NCBI RefSeq assembly: GCF_020171925.1
Contig: NZ_JAIVAR010000004.1
Coordinates: 1-64,000 of the forward strand
Reading direction: 5' to 3'
From: Rossellomorea aquimaris
Lineage (GTDB): Bacteria; Bacillota; Bacilli; Bacillales; Bacillaceae_B
DNA length: 64,000 nt
The translations under genes and the position numbers were made by a program. The stretch's first letter is position 1; each line of letters begins with the position of its first letter. Shown here piece after piece: positions 40,918 to 49,199 of the stretch. The notes beneath the pieces were generated by a model. It saw nothing but the letters and a program-made list of their open reading frames with translations. It searched no databases and was not told the DNA's origin.

Positions 40918-41751
40918 TTAGCCTCCCAGTTGTTTTAAAACTACATTTCTCATTAATGCGATATTCGGTTTCTGCCCCGTCCAGATTTCGAAGGCAAGTG
41001 CGCCTTGATGAATAAACATCTCAATTCCATTTTGGATGGCTGCACCGCTTCTTTCCGCCTGCTTCAAAAATGACGTCTGAAGGGGATTGTAGATGATATC
41101 ACTGTAAACCGCACCTTGTTTGACCCTCCCGACCTTGAGAGGGGATTGGTGCCCGTTCGGGGACATACCGATTGATGTCGTTTGAATGACAACATCATAG
41201 TTAATCAAATTCGCTTCCGCTTCCTGAAGGTCCAAGTAGCAGGACTGGATACTCGCCGGACACGAGGAAATCATGTCTACGGCTTTATCCTTCGATCGAT
41301 TGGTAAGGTCGATCTTGTTTACACCCAGTGAAGCGAGGGTGTAATAAATGGCCCTTGCCGCTCCTCCAGCTCCTATGATCAGGACGGTCTTACGTGATAA
41401 TTCTCCCGTCACGATTTTTTTCAGGCCTTCGACATAACCTAATCCATCCGTATTATACCCGATCAACTTTCCTTCTCTGTTCACGACCGTATTGACCGCT
41501 CCGATCGCTTCAGCAAGGGGATCAATCTCATCCAATAGAGGCATGACAGCCGTTTTATGGGGGACCGTCACATTGCAGCCTCTTAGTCCGAGTGCCTTGA
41601 TCCCCTTGATGCCATCCGTCAAATCTTCCTTAGTGACATGGAACTTTCCATAAACCGAACGGATTCCGAGCTCACCGAAAGCCGCATTATGCATCTCCGG
41701 GGACATGGAGTGGGCAATGGGATCCCCTATGACTCCGAATAGTTCCTCCAC
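40918..41751 (-). CDS. aroE: Shikimate dehydrogenase (NADP+)
   Basis: AroE reduces 3-dehydroshikimate in aromatic amino acid synthesis. The 277-residue protein shows GDPIAHSMSPEMHN, catalytic NVTVPHK (Lys) with D in GYNTDGLGY, and the dinucleotide loop IGAGGAARAI. The start is GTG at 41751 with AGGGGTGATC upstream. It lies between yqeH and yhbY, the Bacillus arrangement. Confidence 0.96.
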   Translation of the reverse strand: MEELFGVIGDPIAHSMSPEMHNAAFGELGIRSVYGKFHVTKEDLTDGIKGIKALGLRGCNVTVPHKTAVMPLLDEIDPLAEAIGAVNTVVNREGKLIGYNTDGLGYVEGLKKIVTGELSRKTVLIIGAGGAARAIYYTLASLGVNKIDLTNRSKDKAVDMISSCPASIQSCYLDLQEAEANLINYDVVIQTTSIGMSPNGHQSPLKVGRVKQGAVYSDIIYNPLQTSFLKQAERSGAAIQNGIEMFIHQGALAFEIWTGQKPNIALMRNVVLKQLGG

Positions 41752-41761
41752 TCGATCACCC

Positions 41762-42862
41762 CTAAATGAGAGATTTCCTTAAAAATACACTTACTCCCTT
41801 TGGCACATGGGCAGCAATGGAAGCGCCCGGTTCATTCACCGTTATCCACCCCAGCCCTGAGAATACGATGTCAGTCTTCGCTTCCTTGATCTTGAACTCA
41901 TGTTTCACAAGCTCTGGGAATGTATCCATGTCTTCCATGCGCGGTGGCTGAAGAAGTTCACCTGCATGGTTTTTATAGAGTTCATCTGCTTTTTCCATTT
42001 TTGTGCGATGGATCGCCAATTCATTTGAGAAGTATGCAGTAAATGCTTGACGGTCGCCTTTCTGGAAGTCAAACCTCGACAATCCTCCGAAGAACAGAGT
42101 CTGTTCAGGATTTAGTTGGAACGTCCGTGGTTTGATTTCCTTCTTAGGCGTGATGATCTTCAAATCCTGCTTGTCCACGAAATGGGCCATTTGGTGATGA
42201 TTGATGATTCCCGGTGTATCAATGAGGGACTCTTCTTCGTCCAATGGAATTTGGATCATATCAAGCGTCGTTCCCGGAAAGTGGGATGTAGTGATGACAT
42301 CCTGCTCACCTGATACCTGTTTGATGATGCGATTGATGAATGTAGACTTCCCGACATTCGTGCATCCCACGACATAGACATCTTTCCCATTGCGGTATTT
42401 CTCGATCGCATTGATTGCCTCTTCAATTCCGATTCCTTTAGCGGCACTGACCAATTGTACATCGATCGGCTTCAGACCCAACTGGCTGGCTTGATGCTTC
42501 ATCCAGTGGATCATCTTGGAGTGCTTTACCGACTTTGGCAGCAAATCGACCTTATTCCCGATTAACAGGATCGGATTGGATCCGACAAAGCGATGCAAGC
42601 CCGGAAGCCAGCTTCCGTTAAAATCAAAAATGTCGACGATTTTTACAATCAAGCCTTCGGAATTTCCAATCTCGTTTAAGATCTTCAGGAAATCGTCATC
42701 CGTCAATGGAACATCCTGCACTTCATTGTAATGCTTCAAGCGGAAACATCTTTGACAAATGATTTCCTCTTTATTCAATGCAGACGGCGGAGCATAGCCC
42801 ATGCCTTCCTTATCCTCCGTTTGAATCCCTACACCACAACCTACACAAACTACTTTGCTCAA
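41762..42862 (-). CDS. yqeH: Circularly permuted ribosome biogenesis GTPase YqeH
   Basis: YqeH is required for 30S subunit assembly. The 366-residue protein has an N-terminal zinc finger (CVGCGV ... CQRC), then the GTPase motifs in permuted order, G4 GNKVDLLP before G1 GCTNVGKSTF and G3 DTPG, and a C-terminal RNA-binding region. The start is TTG at 42862 with GGGAGGAAAAGAA upstream, overlapping the yqeG stop by 4 bp; homologues begin at this cysteine-rich segment. Confidence 0.95.
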   Translation of the reverse strand: MSKVVCVGCGVGIQTEDKEGMGYAPPSALNKEEIICQRCFRLKHYNEVQDVPLTDDDFLKILNEIGNSEGLIVKIVDIFDFNGSWLPGLHRFVGSNPILLIGNKVDLLPKSVKHSKMIHWMKHQASQLGLKPIDVQLVSAAKGIGIEEAINAIEKYRNGKDVYVVGCTNVGKSTFINRIIKQVSGEQDVITTSHFPGTTLDMIQIPLDEEESLIDTPGIINHHQMAHFVDKQDLKIITPKKEIKPRTFQLNPEQTLFFGGLSRFDFQKGDRQAFTAYFSNELAIHRTKMEKADELYKNHAGELLQPPRMEDMDTFPELVKHEFKIKEAKTDIVFSGLGWITVNEPGASIAAHVPKGVSVFLRKSLI

Positions 42863-43380
42863 TTCTTTTCCTCCCACTCAAGCATACCTTTCCGCTTGAA
42901 AAACTTCATGATCCTTCTTTCCACTTTCCGGTTGAACTTTGTGACAAAGCCATCCGATTGGGCAACAGGCACGACCAGAATCGTGTGGAATCCACTTCGA
43001 TTCCCACCTAATACATCCGTCAATAACTGATCCCCGATTACAACGGTCTCTTCTTTCTTTACGCCCATCTCCCTGATGGCACGTCTGAATGCACGCCCCA
43101 TCGGCTTACGTGCTTGAAATATAAAGGGTACCCCCAAGGGATCGGAAAACTCGCCCACCCTTTTTTCATTATTATTTGAAACAATCGTGACAAGGATGCC
43201 ATGCTCCTGCATTTCCTTGAACCACTGGATCAATTTCGGTGTTGCACTTGGCCTGTCCCATTCGACGAGCGTATTATCCAAATCGGTAATGATGGCCTTC
43301 ATCCCTTTTTCCTTTAAGTACTCGGGACGGATACTGAATATGTCCTGAACCTGTTCATCAGGTAAAAATTGCTTTAGCAC
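42859..43380 (-). CDS. yqeG: HAD-superfamily phosphatase YqeG
   Basis: The 173-residue protein has HAD motif I DLDNTLVEWD, motif II VSNN and motif III with GDQLLTDVLGGN. It belongs to the YqeG family, related to mitochondrial phosphatidylglycerophosphate phosphatase; substrate in Bacillus is not certain. Start is GTG at 43380 with GAGGTG eight bases upstream. First gene of the yqeG-yqeM operon. Confidence 0.93.
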   Translation of the reverse strand: MLKQFLPDEQVQDIFSIRPEYLKEKGMKAIITDLDNTLVEWDRPSATPKLIQWFKEMQEHGILVTIVSNNNEKRVGEFSDPLGVPFIFQARKPMGRAFRRAIREMGVKKEETVVIGDQLLTDVLGGNRSGFHTILVVPVAQSDGFVTKFNRKVERRIMKFFKRKGMLEWEEKN

Positions 43381-43763
43381 CTACTATACACCTCGAATTC
43401 CTACATCGTTTATACGTTCTTATACCTTAATAACATCAATGATAACCAATTTTACTTGCAGATTCAAAATAAACCATATTATATGGGTGTGGTCAATGAA
43501 TATTCCCATTATTTATAAATATTTTTCGACAAAATTCACCCTGTCTCGATTCTGTGGATAACCTTATTCACATTATTCCCTCAATAAACCTCTGTACTTT
43601 TACCAGTTGTATACAATTTAACCACAACTTATCCACCATTTACTGTGGATAAAGGAACAGTTGTTCTATAAATCGATATTTGGTAAAGTTTAATTACTAC
43701 TTCATAACTTACAAACAATATGCAATGAACATACAATATATAACCATTCTGGAGGTGAAAGAA
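43381..43763. other. Intergenic region with yqeG and sda promoters
   Basis: No gene. The AT-rich region carries the divergent promoters of yqeG (minus) and sda (plus) and a cluster of four DnaA boxes (43553-43652). Confidence 0.6.
43553..43652. promoter_or_regulatory. Cluster of DnaA boxes upstream of sda
   Basis: Perfect TTATNCACA boxes are at 43553-43561 (minus), 43564-43572 (plus) and 43644-43652 (minus), and a one-mismatch box TTATCCACC at 43629-43637. In B. subtilis DnaA activates sda through such boxes, linking sporulation timing to replication initiation. Confidence 0.85.
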
Positions 43764-43901
43764 ATGAGGAAATTATCAGACGAGCTATTGTTGGATTCTT
43801 ATTACAAAGCGTGTCAGTTGAAACTGAACTCAGAGTTTATTCGCCTCATCGAAATGGAAATTCACCGTCGATCACTATCACATCGAATCAAAGCAAGTTA
43901 G
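43764..43901 (+). CDS. sda: Sporulation checkpoint inhibitor Sda
   Basis: Sda is a helical-hairpin peptide that blocks autophosphorylation of the sporulation kinase KinA (and KinB) when replication is starting or damaged. The 45-residue protein begins [19 protein letters not shown] and keeps the FIRLIEMEI helix and the RRSL motif. GGAGGTGAAAGAA precedes the ATG. The DnaA boxes upstream and a terminator at 43952 make a complete small unit. Confidence 0.92.
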   Translation: MRKLSDELLLDSYYKACQLKLNSEFIRLIEMEIHRRSLSHRIKAS

Positions 43902-43904
43902 TAT

Positions 43905-43940
43905 AGAAAAGCGCAGGCGGCTTGGTCAGCCCCCTCAAGC
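43905..43940 (+). repeat. Solo left-arm fragment of the dispersed palindromic repeat
   Basis: AGAAAAGCG(C/G)AGGCGGCTTG(G/T)TCAGCCCC here is nearly the same as the left arm of the inner repeat at 25075. The rest of that element is absent; it lies between the sda stop codon and the sda terminator. Confidence 0.6.
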
Positions 43941-43951
43941 CACAAAAAATG

Positions 43952-43980
43952 GGACGGATTTCGAATCCGTCCTCTTTTTT
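43952..43980 (+). terminator. Terminator after sda
   Basis: GGACGGATT and AATCCGTCC pair around a TCG loop, followed by TCTTTTTT. Confidence 0.9.
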
Positions 43981-44008
43981 ATCCAATGTTCAGCTTAGGG
44001 GCTGAACA

Positions 44009-44788
44009 TTAATAAAATTCACCGATCGTTTCACCCATTTTCACATCCCGGGGGATTTGTTTCCCCTCAGAGAATCGGAAACAGTCTTTTTCAAATAATA
44101 GAATGACGGTGGACCCGAATGTGAAATAAGCCACCTCTTCCCCTTGATGCCAAACATCTTTTTCCTGCACATACTCTATGCTATTGACGAACATCGCTCC
44201 CACTTTCACAACGGAAACTTTCCCACGTTGATGCTGCAATTCCGTGATTTCACGATAATTTTTTGCAAGGACGTCCTTACCATACATGAGCCCGTAGTCG
44301 TTGACCGGATAGGAGTCTCTGCCAAGCGACCATCTATTTAGTACTGAACCGTCCACCGGACTGTGGATTCGGTGATAATTAGCAGGACTTAAATAGAAGA
44401 CCGCAAAATCCCCTCCTATATAAGGGGTGGATTTTTCTTCACTACCCATCATCTCAAGCACGGAGTACCGTTTTCCTTTCACAAGGATTTCCAGGTCATC
44501 GGTGATTGGGCCTGCTTCTGCCAAATACCCATCCACTGGACTGACAGCATCATGTTCCCCATATTGGACTGTCCTCGCATCCTCTTTCAGCCTGCGAATA
44601 AAGAAATCATGTAAAGTCCTATACTCTTTCTCACTGACTGGCAGTTCGTCCGTATTTATGCTGAATGTACGGATGAAGCTTGAGATGAACGGCCGGCTCA
44701 AGCTGGATTGTACAAATTTCCTCAATAAGAGGGAGCTCCATTTTTTATTTGTCAGTTCGATACAAAATCGATAAATTGATCTTTTCAT
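44009..44788 (-). CDS. psd: Phosphatidylserine decarboxylase
   Basis: Psd makes phosphatidylethanolamine from phosphatidylserine and depends on self-cleavage that creates a pyruvoyl group. The 259-residue precursor has the processing motif FGST (in AYFTFGSTVILLFE), SPVDG (twice) and YHRIHSPVDG with the catalytic His. The pssA gene that usually precedes it is not adjacent. It is a single-gene unit here. Confidence 0.95.
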   Translation of the reverse strand: MKRSIYRFCIELTNKKWSSLLLRKFVQSSLSRPFISSFIRTFSINTDELPVSEKEYRTLHDFFIRRLKEDARTVQYGEHDAVSPVDGYLAEAGPITDDLEILVKGKRYSVLEMMGSEEKSTPYIGGDFAVFYLSPANYHRIHSPVDGSVLNRWSLGRDSYPVNDYGLMYGKDVLAKNYREITELQHQRGKVSVVKVGAMFVNSIEYVQEKDVWHQGEEVAYFTFGSTVILLFEKDCFRFSEGKQIPRDVKMGETIGEFY

Positions 44789-44911
44789 AATAAGTCCCTT
44801 TCCATTCAGACGACAGATGTCAATCTTCCACGATTCATTAAGTATATAATAAATCGAGGTTAGATACTATATGGAAAGAACTTTTTTGACAGTTCTGAAG
44901 TCGTCCAATAA

Positions 44912-44950
44912 GAAAGACCCGGGAAGTGAAGATATACTTCCCGGGTCTTC
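44912..44950 (-). terminator. Terminator after the YjcZ-like gene
   Basis: GAAGACCCGGGAAGT and ACTTCCCGGGTCTTTC pair around a short AT loop, then TTATT on the minus strand, about 34 bp past the stop. Confidence 0.75.
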
Positions 44951-44983
44951 ATCTGGAACATTTGTTCATGCCGTGCTTTTCAA

Positions 44984-45124
44984 TCAGCAATTAGTATAGT
45001 ACCACCAGCCACCGAATAAGAAGAGTAGGATGAGAAGGATGACTGCCAGCGCAAAGTAGAACCCTCCACCGCCGTAATATACCGGGGGTCCATAATAGGG
45101 ATAGCCAGGATAACCGTAGGGCAT
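44984..45124 (-). CDS. YjcZ-like sporulation peptide
   Basis: This 46-residue frame has a Gly/Tyr/Pro-rich N-terminus (MPYGYPGYPYYGPPVYYGGG) and a C-terminal hydrophobic segment FALAVILLILLFLFGGWWYY. Such composition is typical of the small YjcZ-type sporulation membrane proteins of Bacillus. AAGGAGGTAATCTC precedes the ATG and a terminator follows. Location next to sigK supports a sporulation role by context. Confidence 0.7.
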   Translation of the reverse strand: MPYGYPGYPYYGPPVYYGGGGFYFALAVILLILLFLFGGWWYYTNC

Positions 45125-45297
45125 GAGATTACCTCCTTACATACTTATTATGATTAATATATGTACCCGGCCCGGGATCTGTATGGGCCATCAACCCGTC
45201 CATTTAGCCCGATGGCCCGTATACTTTTACTGGACGTGCAAAGTCGGACTGTTTCCTTCATATGCTTCTAGTATAAGTCCTTCATGGAGGTGTAAAT

Positions 45298-46011
45298 ATG
45301 TCTGGCGTTCTAACAGCACTGGGATATTTCTTCAAAGAATTGATATTCCTCGTCTCTTATGTGAAGAATAACGCATTCCCCCAACCTTTATCAGCCGCTG
45401 ATGAAAAAAAATATTTACGGTTGATGGCGGAGGGTGATGATCACGCACGTAATCTGCTCATTGAGCACAACCTACGTCTGGTTGCGCATATCGTCAAAAA
45501 ATTTGAGAATACAGGCGAAGACCCAGAAGATTTAATTTCCATTGGGACCATTGGCTTGATTAAAGCCATCGAAAGCTACTCGGAAGGAAAAGGAACAAAG
45601 CTTGCCACCTATGCGGCGAGATGTATCGAGAATGAGATCCTCATGCATCTCCGTGCCTTGAAAAAAACAAAGAAAGATATTTCGTTGCATGATCCGATCG
45701 GCCAGGATAAAGAAGGGAACGAAATAAGCCTGATCGACATTCTGAAATCGGAAATGGATGATGTCATCGATACGATTCAATTGAGTATGGAACTCGAGAA
45801 AGTCCGTAAATATATTTGCGTGTTGGACGACAGGGAGAAAGAAGTGATTGTCGGCCGATTCGGTTTGGATCTCAAGGAAGAAAAAACGCAGCGAGAAATC
45901 GCGAAGGAACTCGGGATATCGAGGAGCTATGTTTCAAGGATTGAAAAGCGTGCGCTCATGAAAATGTTTCATGAATTTTATAGGGAAGAAAAAGAAAAAA
46001 GATCGCAATAA
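45298..46011 (+). CDS. sigK: RNA polymerase sporulation sigma factor SigK (uninterrupted)
   Basis: Sigma-K directs late mother-cell transcription. The 237-residue precursor has the pro-sequence [20 protein letters not shown], expected to be cut by SpoIVFB before YVKNNAF, then region 2 ([33 protein letters not shown]) and region 4 ([24 protein letters not shown]). Unlike in B. subtilis 168, where the skin element splits it into spoIVCB and spoIIIC, the gene is one continuous frame. ATGGAGGTGTAAAT precedes the start. Confidence 0.97.
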   Translation: MSGVLTALGYFFKELIFLVSYVKNNAFPQPLSAADEKKYLRLMAEGDDHARNLLIEHNLRLVAHIVKKFENTGEDPEDLISIGTIGLIKAIESYSEGKGTKLATYAARCIENEILMHLRALKKTKKDISLHDPIGQDKEGNEISLIDILKSEMDDVIDTIQLSMELEKVRKYICVLDDREKEVIVGRFGLDLKEEKTQREIAKELGISRSYVSRIEKRALMKMFHEFYREEKEKRSQ

Positions 46012-46012
46012 T

Positions 46013-46043
46013 AAAAGCACGCGGAAATCCGCGCGCTTTTTTT
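46013..46043 (+). terminator. Terminator after sigK
   Basis: AAAGCACGCGGA and TCCGCGCGCTTT pair with a short loop, followed by T7. Confidence 0.9.
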
Positions 46044-46225
46044 GCGTGTGTAAAACGTTTTATGGTGGAAGAGATCATTGGTGGCCGATTCCGGTTGCAA
46101 CCATCATTGAAGTTCCATTGTACATACGACGATCACCCATCATTCCCATCCCAAAAATGATAATAGGGAATGGACCTCGGTACCGGTCATGGCGATGATG
46201 ATCGGTTCAGCGGGAGCATTCCTTC
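46044..46225. other. Intergenic stretch after sigK
   Basis: About 180 bp with no supported gene. Short open frames exist on both strands (histidine/arginine-rich on the minus strand) but none has both a start codon and an SD. Confidence 0.4.
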
Positions 46226-46336
46226 ATGAAGTGGTCCTTCTCAAATCCACTTTTAAAAAAGAACCTTGTCTTCATCTTTGTGTTATGGATTATCTCGATG
46301 TCTACCGTTTCCGGATTCATTTTCTATTTAGTTTAA
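46226..46336 (+). CDS. Candidate 36-aa membrane peptide
   Basis: An ATG with GGGAG nine bases upstream opens a 36-codon frame: a short basic head (MKWSFSNPLLKKN) and one hydrophobic span (LVFIFVLWIISMSTVSGFIF). A hairpin terminator follows the stop by 8 bp. No family is recognised. SD, composition and terminator support it; there is no identifiable promoter. Confidence 0.4.
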   Translation: MKWSFSNPLLKKNLVFIFVLWIISMSTVSGFIFYLV

Positions 46337-46344
46337 TAAGAAAT

Positions 46345-46376
46345 AAAGGCAGCTGATTCGTTATCAGCTGCCTTTT
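46345..46376. terminator. Bidirectional terminator before arsC end
   Basis: AAAGGCAGCTGAT and ATCAGCTGCCTTT pair around a TCGTT loop, with T-rich flanks on both strands. It ends the ars operon on the minus strand. Confidence 0.85.
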
Positions 46377-46385
46377 GATATAATG

Positions 46386-46805
46386 TTATTCGCCCGTTTC
46401 CGCAAAACGGCTGATTCTTTCACCGATTTCATCACGGACACGCTGGAAGAATGCCCACTTCTCTTCTTCGGTTCCTTCCGCTTTTGCAGGGTCATCGAAT
46501 CCCCAGTGCTCCCGTTTCACATGAGGTGGAGTCATCGGACATTTATCAGCCGCATCGCCGCAAAGCGTTACGACTAAATCTGCATTATTCAAGATTTCAG
46601 TGTCGATGATATCGGAAGTTTGATCCGTGATATCGATTCCGGATTCTTTCATCGCCTTCACTGCGTTTGGATTCAGACCGTGTGCTTCGATTCCTGCACT
46701 GTATACGTTCCACTCGTCACCCAAATGTTTTTTCGCCCAGCCTTCAGCCATCTGACTGCGGCATGAATTACCTGTGCATAGGAAATAGATGGTTTTCTTT
46801 GACAT
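46386..46805 (-). CDS. arsC: Thioredoxin-dependent arsenate reductase
   Basis: ArsC reduces arsenate to arsenite through a cysteine relay regenerated by thioredoxin. The 139-residue low-molecular-weight-phosphatase-type protein has the P-loop CTGNSCRS with nucleophile C10, and relay cysteines C82 and C89 in [11 protein letters not shown]. Length equals B. subtilis ArsC. It follows arsB by 21 bp. Confidence 0.97.
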   Translation of the reverse strand: MSKKTIYFLCTGNSCRSQMAEGWAKKHLGDEWNVYSAGIEAHGLNPNAVKAMKESGIDITDQTSDIIDTEILNNADLVVTLCGDAADKCPMTPPHVKREHWGFDDPAKAEGTEEEKWAFFQRVRDEIGERISRFAETGE

Positions 46806-46826
46806 GATGAATCTCTCCTTTAAAAT

Positions 46827-48119
46827 TTAATAGATGATTAATAACCATATATAAAGCCCGACCAATGTAATGAATAGGGTTGGGATGGTCAGGATGATCC
46901 CTGTTTTGAAATAGGTCCCCCAGGAGATCTTCACTCCTTTTAACGAGAGGACATGGAGCCACAATAATGTGGCGAGTGACCCGATCGGGGTGATCTTCGG
47001 TCCAAGATCCGAACCGATGACGTTGGCATAAATCAATGCTTCTCGGACGACCCCGGTCGTATCCGTACCTGAAATCGCCAGCGCGTCGATCATCACCGTT
47101 GGCATATTATTCATGATCGATGACAGGATGGCCGCGATGAAGCCCATTCCGACCGTTGCCGCGAATAACCCCTGATCCGCCGTCAACTGAATGATATCCG
47201 AAAGCACATTCGTGAGCCCGACATTACGGAGACCATAGACGACAACGTACATACCGATTGAGAAAAACACAATAGCCCAAGGTGCGCCTTTGATGACGGT
47301 TTTCGTGTTGACGGCTGCACTCCTTCTTGCCATTGTTAAGAAGAAGATAGCCACGATCCCGGCAATGATCGATACAGGGAGGCCTATGAATTCACTCGCG
47401 AAATAGCCGATTAGGAGAATGGAGAGCACCACCCATGAAAGGCGGAACATCTTGATGTCCTGTATGGCATCCACTGGTTTCTTCAGTTGAGAGACATCAT
47501 AATGGTCCGGAATGCTCTTTCTGAAGAAGAGATAGAGGACCAAGATGCTTGCTCCCAATGAAAATAGATTCGGCACGATCATCCGGGAAGCGAATTCTGC
47601 AAACCCGATTCCGAAAAAGTCAGCGGACACAATATTCACAAGGTTACTGACCACCAATGGAAGGGATGTCGTATCGGCAATGAATCCACTCGCGATAATG
47701 AATGGAAACACAAGCTTCTCACTGAAATTCAAGTTTCGTACCATCGCAAGGACGATTGGTGTCAGGATCAGGGCCGCTCCATCGTTAGCGAAAAGGGCCG
47801 CCACCACAGCTCCAAGGAGCGAAACGTAAACAAACATCCTTACGCCATTCCCTCTTGCTGCCTTCGCCATGTGCAAAGCAGCCCACTCGAAAAATCCGAT
47901 CTCATCAAGTATGAGTGAGATGATGATGATGGCGATAAATGCCAATGTCGCATTCCAGACAATGGACGTCACATCCACCACGTCATTGAAATCAACCACC
48001 CCTGCAATCAACGCCAATACGGCTCCGCCGCAAGCGGACCATCCAATGGAAAGCCCCTTTGGCTGCCAGATGACAAGAACAAGGGTGATGAGAAAAATCA
48101 CTGATGCTAAAATAACCAT
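46827..48119 (-). CDS. arsB: Arsenite efflux pump ArsB
   Basis: ArsB exports arsenite/antimonite across the membrane. The 430-residue protein has about twelve hydrophobic spans and the family segments [33 protein letters not shown] and [21 protein letters not shown]. It is the ArsB (ion transporter superfamily) type, not the unrelated Acr3 type. No ArsA ATPase gene is present, so it acts as a secondary transporter. Confidence 0.96.
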   Translation of the reverse strand: MVILASVIFLITLVLVIWQPKGLSIGWSACGGAVLALIAGVVDFNDVVDVTSIVWNATLAFIAIIIISLILDEIGFFEWAALHMAKAARGNGVRMFVYVSLLGAVVAALFANDGAALILTPIVLAMVRNLNFSEKLVFPFIIASGFIADTTSLPLVVSNLVNIVSADFFGIGFAEFASRMIVPNLFSLGASILVLYLFFRKSIPDHYDVSQLKKPVDAIQDIKMFRLSWVVLSILLIGYFASEFIGLPVSIIAGIVAIFFLTMARRSAAVNTKTVIKGAPWAIVFFSIGMYVVVYGLRNVGLTNVLSDIIQLTADQGLFAATVGMGFIAAILSSIMNNMPTVMIDALAISGTDTTGVVREALIYANVIGSDLGPKITPIGSLATLLWLHVLSLKGVKISWGTYFKTGIILTIPTLFITLVGLYIWLLIIY

Positions 48120-48138
48120 AATTCCTTTTTACCTCCAA

Positions 48139-48483
48139 TTAGTCACAAGATATACGTAAGCCCCGCTCTTCCAACTCCTTCAATTTGAAGTCTTGGTTCG
48201 GTAGGTGATCAAGAAGGGTTTGAATCATCGGAAAGTACTCACTGTCGCGATTGAGGGAATAAATAATCCACTGGCCTCTGCGCTTTTCCCTTACAATCCC
48301 CACATCCTTCAGTTTTCGGATGTGCTGACTGATGGCAGGTTGACTTGCTTTGAAAATCTCGACGAATTCACATACACAGCAGTCATTCGTGTCTAATATT
48401 TTCACCATCGTCAAACGGGTTTTATCCCCCAATAATTTCAAAACCACAGCAGTCTTTTCGATGTCAACAACCGGTAATTTCAT
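48139..48483 (-). CDS. arsR: ArsR-family arsenical resistance repressor
   Basis: The 114-residue winged-helix repressor senses As(III)/Sb(III). The metal-binding helix has DCCVCEF (C35, C36, C38), followed by the recognition helix SQPAISQHIRKLKDVGIV and the wing REKRRGQWIIYSL. The ATG at 48483 has AGGAGGTGATTC upstream; the longer frame adds 12 unsupported residues. It is first in arsR-arsB-arsC and probably autoregulates through the inverted repeat at 48518-48542. Confidence 0.95.
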   Translation of the reverse strand: MKLPVVDIEKTAVVLKLLGDKTRLTMVKILDTNDCCVCEFVEIFKASQPAISQHIRKLKDVGIVREKRRGQWIIYSLNRDSEYFPMIQTLLDHLPNQDFKLKELEERGLRISCD

Positions 48484-48517
48484 TGAATCACCTCCTGGTA
48501 CCTTTTTGGGCATCAAC

Positions 48518-48542
48518 ATATTATTCTATGCTTATATAATAT
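48518..48542. promoter_or_regulatory. Candidate ArsR operator
   Basis: ATATTAT and ATAATAT, 11 nt apart, form an inverted repeat that overlaps the -10 of the arsR promoter. Position and symmetry fit an ArsR autoregulatory site. Confidence 0.5.
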
Positions 48543-48564
48543 TTCACTTATATATTGGGCGCAA
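48536..48564 (-). promoter_or_regulatory. Probable sigma-A promoter of arsRBC
   Basis: Minus strand TTGCGC, 17 bp, TATTAT, 53 bp before the arsR start. Confidence 0.55.
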
Positions 48565-48694
48565 TAGGTTTTCAGTTATTTTAAATATTCTCAAAATGAG
48601 CATTTAAGGCCATCACTAAACATTATCCCCAGCTGATGTCCCATAAGTCTACTGTGATACGCATCAACAGTAAGAACACCCTTAAAGCAAAAAT

Positions 48695-48725
48695 AAAAAA
48701 GCGAGCCAAAATCGGTTCGCTTTTT
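48695..48725. terminator. Terminator after the 25-aa peptide gene
   Basis: AAAAAGCGAGCC and GGTTCGCTTTTT pair (one G-T) with T-runs on both strands, 25 bp past the stop of the 25-aa gene. Confidence 0.85.
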
Positions 48726-48749
48726 CAACATATTCCAGATTTCTTTCCT

Positions 48750-48827
48750 TTAATCCACACTAACCTCAGCCGCAATGACCAACCCAATAACAGATGTTAA
48801 TACAAGCCCCATGATCATAGAGAACAT
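48750..48827 (-). CDS. 25-aa hydrophobic peptide, unrecognised
   Basis: A 26-codon frame starts at ATG 48827 with AAAGGGAG eight bases upstream and ends 25 bp before a strong terminator. The peptide is one hydrophobic segment (MFSMIMGLVLTSVIGLVIAA) with an acidic end, so it should sit in the membrane. The gene is an isolated unit: a promoter-like sequence with CCTGGTTGAAA is about 70 bp upstream, shared with the 26-aa gene at 49470. Function unknown; small regulatory membrane peptides and type I toxins look similar, but no antitoxin RNA is evident. Confidence 0.5.
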   Translation of the reverse strand: MFSMIMGLVLTSVIGLVIAAEVSVD

Positions 48828-48973
48828 GATTTTCACTCCCTTTTTGCCATTAAACTCAATGACTATTCTTACTATTAATGTATCACTTTTCAACCAGGAA
48901 TCCCCCGCCATTCGTGAACAACTATTTACTAATACTTGACAGATTTGTGACTTAGGAATCATCCTCTCCAACT

Positions 48974-49005
48974 AAAAAAAGGATCCCTGGTTTCAGGGGG
49001 ATCCT
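48974..49005 (-). terminator. Terminator after the cysteine-rich peptide gene
   Basis: GGATCCCCCTG and CAGGGATCC pair (two-base bulge) around GAAAC, followed by seven T on the minus strand. Confidence 0.85.
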
Positions 49006-49036
49006 TTCCACTCAACGCTTGCTTCTTCTTTTGTTC

Positions 49037-49162
49037 TTACGGAAGAATGCAGTCCAAAAAACAACGTTCAACATCTCTACCACCAGCCTTCCAATTTGCT
49101 AGGCAGAGTCCTTCTCCACCCATAGCGCATTTAGTCTTTTCTCCTGTACATACATTTTTCAT
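49037..49162 (-). CDS. 41-aa cysteine-rich peptide, unrecognised
   Basis: The frame starts at ATG 49162 directly after GGAGAGGAGA and runs 41 codons. The peptide has five cysteines (positions 5, 12, 20, 34, 38), begins MKNVCTGEKTKCAMGGEG and ends CFLDCILP. There is no signal sequence, so metal binding in the cytoplasm or a modified or exported peptide are both possible. It follows yrzI by 37 bp and is closed by a strong terminator, so the two may be cotranscribed. No family is recognised with confidence. Confidence 0.55.
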   Translation of the reverse strand: MKNVCTGEKTKCAMGGEGLCLANWKAGGRDVERCFLDCILP

Positions 49163-49199
49163 TCTCCTCTCCAAAAGTGATATAGCGATCGTCTCTTTA

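Noticed and set aside
43381-43763. Possible replication origin because of DnaA boxes
   Set aside because: Only four boxes, directly upstream of sda, with no dnaA/dnaN or AT-rich unwinding arrangement; this is the known sda regulatory region.
45971-46198. 75-codon plus-strand frame overlapping the sigK end
   Set aside because: It overlaps the sigK stop and terminator in another frame; no SD.
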